From assembly GCF_000003815.2 (NCBI RefSeq), contig NC_049991.1, positions 9,804,506 through 9,868,505 on the forward strand: DNA of 64,000 nucleotides. The letters are read 5' to 3'. The notes under the pieces were generated by a model. It did not search any database, was not told the origin of the DNA, and saw only the letters and a list, made by a program, of their open reading frames with translations. The stretch is from Branchiostoma floridae. Taxonomy: Eukaryota; Chordata; Leptocardii; Amphioxiformes; Branchiostomatidae. The position numbers and the translations under genes are program-made. Of this stretch, positions 12,679 to 25,125 are shown in pieces. The number at the start of each line of letters is the position of its first letter. The first letter of the stretch is position 1.

Positions 12679-15600
12679 CTAAACCATCTCGGGCCACTGC
12701 ATTTTTCCAACCTGACGGGCGATAATGGGGTGGAAGGACCGGCGGAGTCCCTGCTGAAGACCCTCAAGGGAGGCTTTGTTACCGTTCATTTGCTTCCATT
12801 CTAGTGAGAGAAGAAAAATTGACATTTTTATGAAATCTACGTTGAATACATGTGCGCAATTGGAAATGTGAATCTATCATCGGATAAGCTTTGAAAACCT
12901 ATTTTGTTGAAATACACAACATTGCATACACCATACATTTTTGCATATGTTTGAAATTACTTCTATTATGAGAATTAATAGAATGATTATTCCTTTTGAA
13001 TACTGTCTGTATGATTACATATGGTTTCCTGTTTATTCATATGCAACATAAAAATTTCTTACTCAGGAGCATCTGAAAAGCCATTTCTTTAACGTCCGGA
13101 CGATGCCTTTCGTAGATGCTGTCAAGGTCGGCCTGTGTCGGGAGGTTACCGGGCAGATGTCTTGCGAGACGCGACCAGCGACTGCCGACATGGTCAGCCA
13201 CATAGTTGAATACTTGTCTCAAGTCAACGTCTGTGCGGGTATAAAACATGTAACAATGGTTGATAAAAAGGGTAAAATCACAAAGATTATCTTTAGAAAT
13301 CGATAACTGTAATATTGTCTGAAATATGCAACCAAAGTTTATTTGTGTTAAACGTCAAACAGAAAACCGATGCGTAAATATTGAACATGTTGTTGACGAA
13401 CTATTACGAACTTTTGTTGATGTTGCTTTCCGTCTCCTTATTTGGAGTAGATTGGTCTTTGCAGCATGCCACGATGACAACAGCGGCCACAGCAATGCCC
13501 GCCAGACTAGCAAGACCGCCAGCAAGAGGTACAACGAATGATTCACTCTCCGCTAGGTCATAGGACAGCGTGTCATTGGCTAATGATGAGTCTAAGTCCC
13601 ATTTTGTTGTGTCTGAAATAAACAATAACAGAAGCATTAAGGGCCTGGTTCAAAACGATAGATATATTTCGTAAGTAGCTTGTCAGTGATACGGTTTCAT
13701 AATGTTTTGTCATTTGAACATCTACGCGTTACATGCTTGATGGCTTGATGGCAAAACAAAGAGAAATGTATCCAGAAAGCCATTTAGATTGCCATATGGC
13801 AAACTTGTAATCTTGATTTTTTTTTTTTAAATAAATGTTTGGAAACGTACTTCCTGTACTACTAGTGCTGGTAGTAGTCTTCTGTGTTGTTTCATTGTGG
13901 TCAGGATTTCGCAGTGATGTAGCATTGCCATGTTTGGAGTCTGTTGTACCTGGAATTGACAAAAATACATCTGGTGAGTACAAATGTATAGGGTTTTCTT
14001 TCATGTGTACCGCATCGCATTGAGTTGTAAAGGTAACTACTTCTATTCAAACATCTATCGGGTATGAAAAGAGAGGGTATAATCACAATTTGATTGAGGG
14101 AAATACCTGTGCCTGTTTTAACAGGCGAACACATCGCAGGTCCGTTTGACCCTCGGTACACCTGTCTTGTTCCCGGCTTGCAGTCACAGCGCCGCGGTGC
14201 GGTTGGAGAACACTCCTGCAGGGTGACCAGGTTACGGTCATCATCACAGGTATCGCCGCAGCTGAGACACCTGTCACCGTTGTTGTAATACCGCATGTAG
14301 AAATTGTGGGGACACTGTTCACATATCGTGCCATGTTCAGTGTCACAGTGCCTGGTGATTGGATAGAATAGTAGTCAAATTTGAAACAACTAGACATAAG
14401 TATGATAAGTATCACTTAATGTAACAGGAATGGTAAACGTTAACAAATAGGCCATGTTATCAAAATGTTTGACATGAAAAATGGCTTACTTGACAAGAAA
14501 ATGACCTGGTTCGCACAGATCACATGTCAGCGACTGTTGTCCATTGTATTCTAACGGGTAGACGCCAGGCATGGACCGGTATATCGGGGGTGAACGATGT
14601 TGCGCAATAGCGATGACGTCATCTCCCGACGATCGTGGCGAAGTCTGGAATTTGAGAAAGAAGCAAGTTTTACGTTTACGTTAAAAGGGCAGCGGGTTGT
14701 GTGATAAATTTCTCTAGATTGGACTTTGCTGACATCTATTATATGTAAAGCAAACAACGAATTGATAGGTACAAACATTGTGCAAGCTATAGTGTGAGGG
14801 TTTGTCGTGTTTTAAACTAATTGTATTGATTCTTTACGTAAACATAAGCTGACGAGAAGACTGGAGCATTTCCATCAGTATATGTATCCTATACCTTGGG
14901 GAATTTTTAGAGTGCTGCAAGCTAGAAGTAGGTACGGTCTTACATTGTGTAAGTGTCATAGTCATGTGATCCGCAAGACATCTATACTGTACACAATAGC
15001 AGGCATGGGTAAACTCAATTTGTGGCAGATCATGGACTTTGGACTCTAGAAATCACCTGTTGGCGCAAGTCCAGACACGCTCACAAATTCTAGATCATTC
15101 TACTAATTGTGGCGCAAATGTTTCACAAAATATAAAAGAGACACTTTACTGGAAAGCTAGATTGCATCCACACACGCGTACGCACACACACACGCACACA
15201 CACACACACGCATACCATCAAACTTTCAGTCCCATTAGTCGAAATATTTGCTCCACTAAACTGTAGAAACAACACTACATCAGAAACACAGTGGATTTTT
15301 AAACCCACGTCACAAAGTCATCGGATTTTGAATCAGTTTGTATTGATACCTTCCACCAGGCCTAACAAGTCTCTAAGCGAAATTTCACACACAAGACAAA
15401 GCCATGGCAAACCGCACATACCATAAATAGTCATATGAATAGATTGTAAGAAAATGGTGTGACCACACAAAACACCATAAATGTCGGAAATACAAAATTG
15501 TCCCTACAGAAATATTTCCATTCCGCTTCATCTTTAACACTTAACATCATTAAGAATCTTATCAGAGTCAATGGCAACATTGGCTGCAAATGTAGATGTG

Positions 15601-16242
15601 GATTTTGTGCATTTAGTTCACTTAGAATTACTCTCCAAGCAGAGGTTAGGCTTCGGCTGTTTTTTTTTAACCTTTTAGGCGGTTTTATCAGGTTTCTATT
15701 TTGTACTGTAGTTTTCTTGATGTGTCGCGGCCAAAGACAATCAAGAAAACAATGCAAAATAGAAACCAGATAAAAACGCCTAAAAACGTAAAAAAAAGCC
15801 TAAGCGTAACCTCTGCTTGGAGAGTAACCTAGAATACCATACAGTTTTGCTGATTCAACAAAGCAGCAAAACAAACAACAACGTGTGCAGGTGAAGATGT
15901 TAATTATCTTATTTAATCATCCACAAAAATCATTCCATTTAGAACGCAACTTTTCAAACCCAGGAATTAAGGTACGCAATCAGTTCCCACCATACTTGTT
16001 TCATTCCAGAGATCAAATTTAAGATCACTTGTGACGCAGCTTAAATGGAGCCATATATACTTTGTAAGCTTTGTATATAAACCACCACGGGAAACACACT
16101 GTTCGTTATTACGTATACGTAGGGCCCTACCATAAATTTAAAAAAAAAAGGACTTGGAGCTTACCTTGATGTTCTCTTTTGCGGCCACCCATTGCGATCC
16201 AAGTTGTAGCGTAACGGCAACAAGGATCCAAAATGTAGACAT
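12679..16242 (-). CDS. TNF-receptor-superfamily member with death domain
   Basis: Single-pass death receptor of about 355 aa, expected at the plasma membrane to bind a TNF-like ligand and recruit death-domain adaptors. Seven exons on the minus strand: 16242-16165 (start Met, hydrophobic signal peptide, residues 1-21), 14644-14490 and 14351-14107 (extracellular cysteine-rich repeats, with CDLC, TICEQCP, CLSCGDTC and CDCKPGT motifs), 13949-13851 (Thr/Ser-rich stalk), 13612 to about 13412 (transmembrane helix about residues 218-243), 13230-13063 and 12800-12679 (death domain, about 260-345, with DLRQVF, W-RLAR and GNKASLEGL motifs; stop at 12681-12679). Phases agree at every junction, but the fifth exon needs a weak GTTCGT donor; the stronger GTAATA four bases further on breaks frame, so a small missed exon is possible. 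The cysteine-rich part is short (about two domains). I cannot assign it to a vertebrate subfamily. Confidence 0.85.
13063..13230 (-). CDS. Death-domain exon of the TNFR-like gene
   Basis: Encodes the first four or so helices of the death fold: VDLRQVFNYVADHV, then WSRLARHLPG, then the acidic-aromatic helix up to FQMLL. The domain finishes in the next exon (12800-12679) with the typical GNKASLEGLQQGL final helix region. The acceptor is CCCGCACAG and the donor is GTAAGA. The split of the death domain over two exons with a phase-1 junction is inferred from frame continuity. Confidence 0.88.
15168..15211. repeat. (CA)n microsatellite
   Basis: Interrupted CA dinucleotide run inside the first intron of the minus-strand death-receptor gene. 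Confidence 0.95.
15630..15825. mobile_element. Fold-back MITE, CTCTCCAAGCAGAGG family, copy 2
   Basis: Ends are TACTCTCCAAGCAGAGGTTA and its complement ending GGAGAGTA, with A/T-rich inner arms and the shared TTTTATCAGGTTTCTATTTT block. A TA dinucleotide borders both ends, consistent with a TA target duplication. It sits in intron 1 of the death-receptor gene. Confidence 0.87.
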
Positions 16243-17624
16243 CGGCGCCTGAGCTTTGTAACCTCCTTGGCAGTGTCCCTGAGTCAACTCAACCAACTCT
16301 ACCGGATTCAAAACCTCCGGATATACTAGTCTGTAGCGCACAGTGTAACTTTCAAAGTCTTTGATGAGTAGTATTGACGTCTCGCTGCCGTTTGCAAGGT
16401 CCGTCCATAAACTTAGTTGAGCAAAACTTTTGATGTCGTAATTCCTACGTGTCCTAAAGTCGAATGATTCGTGTATGGGACCTACGTATGTATATGTGGA
16501 GGGTCTGACGATGGGGAATCCCCAAAACCCTGATTTTGGCGCCATGGCATTCTTCCAACCAGCAATCGGACTTTGCCCAATCACAAGCTATGACATCATT
16601 GCTGACTAAAAACTAATGACCTTAAATAACTCGAAGATGGCGTAAACCCAATTGACCCTTACTGTTTACAGCAATCTTTCTAAAGAGTCATTAAGAGTGC
16701 ATCAAGAGTTTATGATTAGGACATGACATGATACGACATGAAACGGACCACATCTTTACAGTGGATGAACTGACCTGACCCCAAGAGGAAGGACAACAAT
16801 CAAGACCTGGGTCAGCTACGCAGTCAAATTCAGCTAACTCCTCACTATAATCACGTTCTTAAGATGAAGGTGAACTTTGAAGTTTAACTTTTTAAGTTAA
16901 CAAAATAAACCAGCTGCATCGACATTTGACGAATTTGATAATAACAATATTAATTTTATTTATATCTAATGACACATAGGAAAACCATACGTACATTATT
17001 GTAAATATGGAAAAAGAAAACAATGAGAGCAAAGTGATAAAGTACAAACATAACATACAATGTAGTACCCGAAAGAATTCATACTAGTAGTAAAAGTAGC
17101 CAAATATAATCATTACCAACTATTTAAACGTCAAATGATATCTTATAGAAAATGCTAAACTTTCTTTCCAACACTGAATTAGTATATAGGGACTTACCCT
17201 AAATTTTCGGTCGAACTCCGTCAACCTTGTTCACAGAATGACCCTATCTCCAGCAGTGACGTCAGGAACATACCACTTTTGCAGGCGGGGGTCATAAGTA
17301 TCAGAAAGCCTATGTCGCCCCCCGTCTCTGTTGAGCGAAAATTTAGGGTAAGTCCCTATGTACTAATTCAGTGTTTGAAAGAAAGTTTAGCATTTTCTAT
17401 AATGTATTCTACCAACACAGATGAACTTTCATGCTAAGTCAAATGATATCGGTCATCCAGTGTAATGTCATGGCAAAAAAATTCGACGGTGGCAAACACC
17501 ACTGTTATTTCAAGTTGTACTAATACGTAGTCATACGACATCAAGTAAAGCAAACCCATCTCTTTCCTAAACTTCAAATTTACCGTGGTATTAAATGAGG
17601 CCTATGTTCTATGCTAACGTAGCT
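16243..17624. other. Gap between P450 and death-receptor genes
   Basis: Both flanking genes run leftwards, so this stretch holds the 3' end of the P450 transcript and the promoter of the death receptor. Apart from the fold-back element at 17143-17402 I see no coding similarity and no convincing TATA element at a known start. Confidence 0.6.
17143..17402. mobile_element. Fold-back MITE with about 65-bp inverted arms
   Basis: The left arm starts TTATAGAAAATGCTAAACTT and runs through CACTGAATTAGTA, AGGGACTTACCCTAAATTTTCG; the right arm is the near-exact complement ending GCATTTTCTATAA. The 130-bp loop is GC-richer. The sequence GTCAAATGATATC occurs just left of the element and again about 35 bp to its right. 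No coding capacity. Confidence 0.85.
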
Positions 17625-20600
17625 TCAGGCTGGCGTAACTTCCATCCACATCCCGCCCTTGGCACACATGACGATCAACATCTCTTTCTGCGCAGGGCGT
17701 GTCGGGTCGACTTCAAAGACAAATCTGTCAAAACAAAATGCAGAGGGAGTGTCATTTAGGCCTACGTCACCCCATACCCGGGGCCCGGCTGGGCTGTTTG
17801 CGGAAACGAAAGATTAAAGTTTTTGCGTTTTGTGTTTGCGTTTTGTGGTTTTGTTGTCTTTTATATCGTTTCCCCAAACTGCCAGGCCCCTTTGTGAAAA
17901 TGTGACGTTAGCCTTATATAAAATTACCTTTTTTTTTCAGTTGTACCGAAGCATTGTTTGTAACGATTTACATGTAATACGTCTAGTGACTATAGTCATA
18001 ACCTTAGCATATATTACACAGCTGCTCGAATAGGTCTACAAAGAAACAAACACGTCAGGGCACTCGCTGTTGCTTCATGTTTGAGGAGATACATATTCCT
18101 GGCATATGCATTTGTTAATTCCTTTATAAAGACTGAAAACGGTAATTCCCTTACTTGTGTATCAGCCTTGCAAGCAGCACCTTCGCTTCATTCATCGCAA
18201 AGTTCTGACCGATGCAGTTCCTGAACAGGGATGACAATGTGATGTATTAATTGGATATGGCTCGATCATATCATGACAAAGACGGCTAACCTACAAACTA
18301 GAGTTTCTTCAATCCATGCAGATAAAGAAGGACTGACCTCTGTCCTGCAGAAAACGGCAAGAAGGCGTGAGAGTCTCTGTCTTTCATGCGCTCAGGGCGG
18401 AAACGACTCGGATCAAACTCCTGTAACGTAACAGGTCATGTCATCAAACTATACCAAAATAAGATTTATAACATAATAACGATTAAAAACCTGTTGAAGA
18501 CTAGACATTTGGGGTAAGTTATGGTGACAATCCAAAAGTTAATATCGAACAACATACTAAATAGGAAACTAGGGGAGGGATGTGGAAATACGTATGACAG
18601 TTTGTCATGTCTGCCAGAGAATGTTTGACCTTAAGAGCTTAAGCTTAAACAATAGGTCCCGATTTTCTGAGTCTATATGAGCAAGTATCGGTGAAATAGA
18701 TAGTTTCATCAGGTTTGTAAGCCACTGAATAGAAAAATCCGGTGTTCGTCTGTCGCCTTCCTCGAGATTGCACTGCATTAACTACCTATTCACATGTATG
18801 TATATGCTAAGTAAGTACTTAACGCTTGGAAACGTATGTGCCAGCAGCGACACCTATCTGTCTTGCGTTATAAAAGCAGTCAGAATTACCCATCAAAAGA
18901 AGGTGAAAGATCTAGAGGGTCACCAGAAATGTCAGTATTGAATAAACGCTTGTGTACAAACAACGTTGAGCTAATATAAATCTCCACATTTGATAAATTG
19001 CAGAGACTCGAATGGACCAATTAAAGTCCATACCATATGATCGGGTCCCCAGACAGCCGGGTTATGGTGCAGTCCGTACAGGTGTATGCCTATGTCAAAC
19101 CCCTTTGGCACAGTCACACCGTCAATCACAGTGTCCTCCAGCGTGGCGCGCGTGATCATAGGAACAGGAGTGTGTAGCCGCATGGCTTCTTTCAGACACA
19201 TGGTCAGGTAGGGGAGTTTGTGTAGGTCTGCCCTGAAATGACATTTGGCAAAAAATATTTACAGCTGTTCAAGCTAAGAGCTAACAAGAAGCATTAAATC
19301 CTCTTGCATATTACAATGAAATTCTGTTGTTTATTTCAACTTTGAACCCAGTAGCTCATTTTTTTTTTCGTAAAAGGTTCGTGACTCACGGCAGATAACC
19401 ACCATTCATATAATTTGCCTCGTGTAAGTTAGTCACATATTGAAGTGAATCATACTGTTTTTCTTCCGACTGAAAGTGCAACGTTCTATCATAACCTCCG
19501 TCACAAGCTGCTTAGGCCCTTGTAGAGCCAAGTACAAACGGTGCCAAATTCCCTTGCTGTTTCAGTATTAGCAACGAGGGTTGATTAAATCGCCTTGGTA
19601 TAAGACTATATTTCTATAAGGAGCTAGCCTTTCAACGTGCGCGAGGTAACTTTTGGAACATGGGACCCCATTTTATGTCTCTTTCAAAAGAAGGGTGACT
19701 GGGTGTGGCCCCAACCGAGATGCCCTTTCCAGGATTGAACCGATATCTTCCAGTTACTAATGGTTTTATTGAGTATTGAGTAAATATAATTCACATTGTC
19801 ACGTCAGTGGCAACACATATACATAGTCATGCGTTGAATTGCGATACGGACATTACATACAAGTAGTTAAAAGTCATCAATAAGAGCAACATCAAGAATA
19901 AAAGATCTTTACATAATTAAATTTTACTGTAAAAGTTAACTTTCAATTTACAAATAAACTTACTAATTCTAAAAACATGTGGCATTACGCACAATATCGT
20001 CCAAGTAAAAGATAATTGTACGACTACGTGTTGAGCATACGTGTCATATACGGGACAGCGCTGTTTCTACATCGTTCTGTTCTACAATGAACCAAGTCCA
20101 AGTTGTTTGAGGAGCGAGTCTATCTGCCACTAATATGGCTCTGTCTGTCCGGTGGCAGGAGATGACGGTACTGGTTGGAATTGAGAAGAGATTTGGCAAA
20201 CTTCAGTGCAGTTACCAACTAATTGGAACCAGGAGCTCAACTGTGAGGCTACTATACCAGCTGAGCTACAGGGACATTGCTTTACAATGACACCTTACCA
20301 TTGAATCGTGTCATCCTCCCTCCCGGACAGCAGATGATTCACCTCTTCCCGCACCTTGTCCTGATGATGGGGATGTTGGGCAAGGGAGTACAGGGTCCAG
20401 GAAAGGGCACTTGCTGTCGTCTCATGCCCTGATAAAACGATCCTTCCAGCGTAAATCTCTTTACAATCATCCTTAGTATTTAAAGTTACAAGCTAAGAGT
20501 ATGTCAGTAACAACTCTGCAATGTAACTATATTGTATGCATCTTGAACATTGTATGGAACTTTATATTTCATGACTTTCCTGGATATTTGCGCCGATATT

Positions 20601-22584
20601 GCCGTAGTTTCTCGCCATTACGGGTTAAAATACGAGATATTATTTACAAGAATTGCTATGAAGCATTGTTATAGAAAATGAACAAACAAACAAACAAACA
20701 AGCTGTAAGGTCACCAGCAAACAAGAAGGTGTCCACCTCTTCCCTGATCTCCAGATCCGTCAGCCCCGTCCCGTCCTCGTGCCGTGCGGACAGCAGGATG
20801 TCGATGAAGTCCAGCCTGGTGTTCTGGCCTGGACGTCCGTTCCGGTTCTAGACACAAACAAATGTTTACATTTATTTGCTTAGCTCCGTGAAGGAGGTTC
20901 ACCTCCTAGGGCGTATTGCGATTGATTGTATCTGCGTGATGTCAGCTATAACCCAAGATATTTTTCATGCATTTGTAAGCGCTTTGGAATTTTGTCTGTC
21001 AGTACCATCCCATGTGTTCACATCTTTGAAAGAGAAATGTCGAGTTCGAAGCGGGGCATCACCAAATGCCAACGTTATGTTTGATGATTCTAATCAACAT
21101 AGAGTGTACATTTAGATCTGGAGCATTGTGACATTCGCTTTGTGCAGATAAGGCTTAGGTCCCAATTGCACCGGTGCCCGTCAGGGATGTAGCCCCGGCC
21201 GGGCTCCGGAGCCACAAATTTGCCTTGGTGGCCGTGGACTGCCGGATACCGGGGGTATACGTACCCCTCGGTGTTCCCTACAGGTATGTCACGGTGCCTA
21301 TTTGTTTCTGTGTCCCGGGCTCAGTTTAAGTCTGACTTAGATTCAACCCGGTGCCTGGCCGGGCCCCAAAATACCACCGGAGCCGCAAGGTGTCCCACGG
21401 GGCCACGTAGGGATCACGCCCGAATCTGGATCATCACCAGAAGACTACTTACTTGTTGCTGTCTCCTCTTCGTAATGATGGATCCTGCTTTGTCCTGGAT
21501 GGATTTACACAAGCGAATGTATTCTCGCCCACTGGGAAGCCGGTTGTACGCGGAAACCGATAGCCAATATATCGGGTTGCTACACAAACAACATGACGAA
21601 AAACATTGGAAGTCTTCTAATGTCTGTATTCAGTGTTCAGTTGCGATTGCAGATCCACAAATGGTCTGGCATGTCGTTTTAGAACGTGAGTACGCATCAG
21701 CCTGTGATTGGATGATTGACTGATGATGATTAAAACACTCAACATCAAATTGTACTTACAACTGCATCTCGACAAACAGGAGTTTAAGCTTCCGAATCGC
21801 TGCGACGTACTCATTCTTGGTCCTGATGAGGGAAGAAATAAGTAAAGGGCCGGGTGGTATGTGAACCTAGTCCTCGACAAGAATTTTAGCAGATTACTTC
21901 GTCAAACCCTATAAAAAATCGATAAATGATGTTGCTTTTAAGACTGACCTTAGACTACGTACTGACGAAAACCATACGGATATTATGTGTCGTTTTCGTT
22001 AATCATAATCCCTTTTTGATTTATATCTGACTTACTCATCTGACATCTGTCCCCCTGAAAAAGCACACTGTAGGATGATTTCCAGGGTACACATGCTGGC
22101 CTCTTGGAACATCTCAAAAGCATGACGGATTTTAGCAGTCTCTGATAGCTTGCTCTGTGGAAGCAAGGAAAGGTATGTCTGTCCTTATAACAACGGCAAG
22201 TTTATTTATATTCTTCAAATGTGCAAGTTTGAGTGACTTCTATATAAGAAGTTACGTTGAATAAATCTATAGCCACAGTGAATGTTTTCTTAAGTTAACA
22301 GAATGAAGGCAGCAAACATGATACTGCTCTAGATCATCATAATTGGCCACGACAATTATTTCGAATTCAAAGAAAAAAATATCAATATTTACTATCATTT
22401 CCGTGGCTTCCTTGTTGTAGACACTGACGTACTGTTTGAGGATATCGAAGTGAAAGGCAGGCGTGAGGAGTCGGCGGTGAACCCTCCACTGGTCTCCGTC
22501 ACTCAGGAACAAGCCGTTACCTGGCAACGCGAGGAAATACAGTCATACTTAATCCATGTATCAGTACGTGTGCGTGTGTTTGTG

Positions 22585-22673
<89 letters not shown>

Positions 22674-24583
22674 TCATCATCATCATGTCCGTGTATGCGT
22701 GTGTGCAGTCACGGTAGAGACTCCGATCCGATCTGGTAGAATCGACGGTTGTGTTGGTAGAGATCCCGATCGGAGTCCAGTGTCATGCATATACAGCATT
22801 ACAAGATATTTAGTCGTAATATAGTTCCTTACGTATATATCATGGTTCTACATTGAATGATCGCAAATGATCGCATGTCAGTGTGACTGCAAGGGAAGAT
22901 TTGTCCCAACTTCGCAACGTTGGCACACCCTAGTGAGATACCCGCTGAAGAACTCACCTAGCCACGGTCGTAGAGAGCCGTACACACTTCCCTTTTCACC
23001 TTTAAACACACAGAAGACATGTCAAAGTATGAATGAATGAGATATTATTGCCTTCTTCGGGAGAAAACAGTGCTTTTGCATATCGCGCCAGATTACCAAA
23101 TGAATATGGTATGTTTTAATTGTCCGAAGAAGTAATTTCACACCATATAAACTCGAAATACACTTTACACGAAAATTGTATTTGATATATCGCCCTTCCA
23201 GATAATGTCAAATTGTTTTCGAATGTAAGATTGCATTATGGTAATAACTTTATATTGTACAAAAATTGTACAAGGTACAAAGTATGGTATCTAATGGTGA
23301 AGTAGATAATTATGTACACATTTACTGGTAGAGTACATAATAATATTATGCCGCACTTTGAATGACACGGATCTGGCTGTGTTTAAAAAACGTAATTGTA
23401 GAGAGAGTCACACTTAAAATGATTTGTTCTGTGTCACAAAATAACTTACTCTGGGACCTCAGAAGCTGCCTGATGGTTTCTGGATGAGTTACCACAACAA
23501 CATTGAACAATCCTGCCCAGTAAGTGTGCGCCCGCGCGTGCTTCTCCACAACGTCCCGTGTCATGGACAGGTACTTCTCACCAAACGTGCCGTCAGTCTG
23601 TGTGTCATACGTAACTCCGTTATTAATAATAATGATGATCTTTATTTGCAAGTTCTTGCCCTCATGGGCTAAATGAATGTGATTCGATAGTATTGAATGA
23701 GATACTGAAGACTAGATACTATTACAAGTAGTACTACAAGTGAACAAAACATATGGAGCTATGCTAATATCATTTTGCGAAATGGTGTTCTTTCAGATAT
23801 TTCAAAAATGTTATTGTCTTAAAATCTTCCAACTACCAACGATATTCTAACTTTTCATTTTCACTTTCATCTGCCTTCAAAGAAAAATGTCAAACCCACG
23901 AATATGTAATGTAGAACCTTGTAGTAGACTAGGTAACTAGGATACCATGCACTGTTGGTTAATCTATATACATCATTAATTTTTAACGTGGATCTAAAAA
24001 ATAATGCCAGGATTTGCAAATGTCGATTCGATAGACAGTCCTCGATAGTTCGAATTGGTGCGGGTAATTTGTACATATTATAGATTTATACACTCAAAGT
24101 ATCTATCTGTAAGCGCTTTTGTATTAACGTCACTATATTACAACAGTTCCGCTGTAAGTTTAAATGTATGAGCAGTTCATACATTTTGTATTGCTTTTTT
24201 TTGGGGGGTGTATTTGTGCAGGGTATGGCTCACATATAGCCATAGTTCCCAACCTCTGGCAGTACAACAGTATTGTAGTACACACCCCTTTCCTACAATG
24301 ATAATCTACCGAGAAGCTGAATATGTTAGTGTCATTCGAATGAAATGTTAGTGCCGTGTTGTGAAATGCCATGAATTTCATAGTTGTAATCGTAAGAACG
24401 TTTCAGGCCCACCAAGTGATGGTTGCCGTAGAGCCAGTGGTAGGGAGGGCAGGGGAACTTGCTTCCAAGACGTATGTGCTCCTGAAGACTTAAGAGAACC
24501 TTAACGACCGCGTACACAAGTGCTGAGAGAAGAAGTCCGACCAGAAGGCCTGAGAGGTCGTGAATTTCTACCAGGCCGATCAT
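17625..24583 (-). CDS. Cytochrome P450, CYP4-like (clan 4)
   Basis: Heme-thiolate monooxygenase, predicted ER-anchored, probably an omega-hydroxylase of fatty acids or related lipids by family. Thirteen minus-strand exons give 502 aa, normal for the family: 24583-24413, 23597-23450, 22999-22958 (42 bp), 22520-22393, 22154-22036, 21822-21760, 21579-21453, 20847-20715, 20428-20299, 19232-19034, 18420-18338, 18220-18155, 17724-17625. Residues 5-30 form the membrane anchor, followed by a Pro-containing hinge. The I-helix reads FLFAGHETTAS (about 307-317), the K-helix KEAMR (E369, R372), the PERF-like FRPER (427-431), and the heme loop FSAGQRNCIG with Cys450. The C-terminal LDP-like EVDP and AKGG motifs also fit CYP4. 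Phases match at all junctions; exon 1's donor (GTGGGC at 24412) is the least certain. Ala310 replaces the Glu that covalently binds heme in many CYP4 enzymes. Confidence 0.93.
18155..18420 (-). CDS. P450 heme-binding exons
   Basis: Two consecutive exons (18420-18338 and 18220-18155) carry the FRPER motif, the CYP4-style [12 protein letters not shown] stretch and, across a phase-2 junction inside the Arg codon, [11 protein letters not shown]. Cys450 is the proximal heme ligand. The second exon could be misread as ending in a stop (AAG TAA), but the same bases form a good GTAAGG donor that joins in frame to the terminal exon at 17724-17625. Confidence 0.92.
20090..20280 (-). mobile_element. tRNA-derived SINE
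   Basis: On the minus strand the element starts GTCCCTGTAGCTCAGCTGG, a tRNA head with an A-box (complement at 20257-20268), and has GGTTCCAAT as B-box (complement at 20222-20230), followed by a unique body. It lies in a P450 intron. A second diverged copy of the same head is at about 36290-36375. Confidence 0.7.
21170..21425. repeat. GC-rich insertion in a P450 intron
   Basis: This stretch is markedly GC-richer than the flanking intron, with repeated GGCCGGGC and CGGAGCC blocks in both orientations. It is probably a repeat element, but I cannot define its ends or family. Confidence 0.35.
22593..22672. repeat. (TG)n microsatellite
   Basis: About 40 uninterrupted TG units, followed by a short CAT run, in a P450 intron. 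Perfect length suggests a polymorphic locus. Confidence 0.98.
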
Positions 24584-24780
24584 ATCTGGATATGTAAAAC
24601 AGAAATGGGACGGGATTTTTTCAGTGGCAAAGAGCAAACAAAAAAAATCTAAAAAAAAACACGACTTCATCGATTTTCTTGATATATACCCTAAGAATCC
24701 ATGAAATGTTGATGACATTTGGCATGCAACGTGATGTCGTTGTGATAGCATGCGTTATGATACTCGTAAGTTATTATTAC

Positions 24781-25125
24781 GAGCAAATGTCTGTAAGGAT
24801 CAAACAATAGTGCTCAGGGTCAAAAAATCGATTTGGCTCATGCACAGTGATAGTACTTGACCCACAAACCCTCAACATAATTTTCTTTTCGGTCAAAACT
24901 CATTGTTGCCGTTTCATTGGCAGTAATCAGGTCCCAAACTTGGCCAATTTTCTATGTTGTTAACATGCAAAAATCTGTCAAAATGGCCTCAAAACTTGTT
25001 TGGGCAGTTGCCATGGTTTTGACCGAAAAGAAAGTTATTTTGGGGGGTTGGGGGCCAAGTACTACCACTGTGCAAAATATGAGCCAAATCGAGCACTATT
25101 GTTTGATCCTTACAAACATTTGCTC
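24781..25125. mobile_element. Large fold-back element upstream of the P450
   Basis: Imperfect inverted arms of roughly 115 bp: left arm begins GAGCAAATGTCTGTAAGGAT and includes CAAACAATAGTGCTC, GATTTGGCTCAT, CACAGTG and TTTCGGTCAAAAC; the right arm is the complement and ends ACATTTGCTC. The centre is about 115 bp. It lies about 200 bp 5' of the P450 start codon, so it probably sits in the promoter or 5' leader. Confidence 0.85.

Noticed and set aside
13408-13412. GTAATA donor for death-receptor exon 5
   Set aside because: It leaves two bases and breaks the frame into the death-domain exon; the weaker GTTCGT four bases earlier in the transcript keeps frame. Kept as an uncertainty in the gene entry.
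13326-13563. Plus-strand frames over the death-receptor transmembrane exon
   Set aside because: Antisense shadows of the minus-strand exon, which has splice sites, a membrane helix and phase continuity.
18155-18160. Apparent early stop of the P450 after the heme exon (AAG TAA)
   Set aside because: The same bases are a GTAAGG donor; joining to 17724 restores the conserved CYP4 C-terminus and a normal length of 502 aa.
21220-21723. 167-codon plus-strand frame inside the P450 gene
   Set aside because: It overlaps minus-strand P450 exon 21579-21453 antisense and a GC-rich insertion; no known domain.
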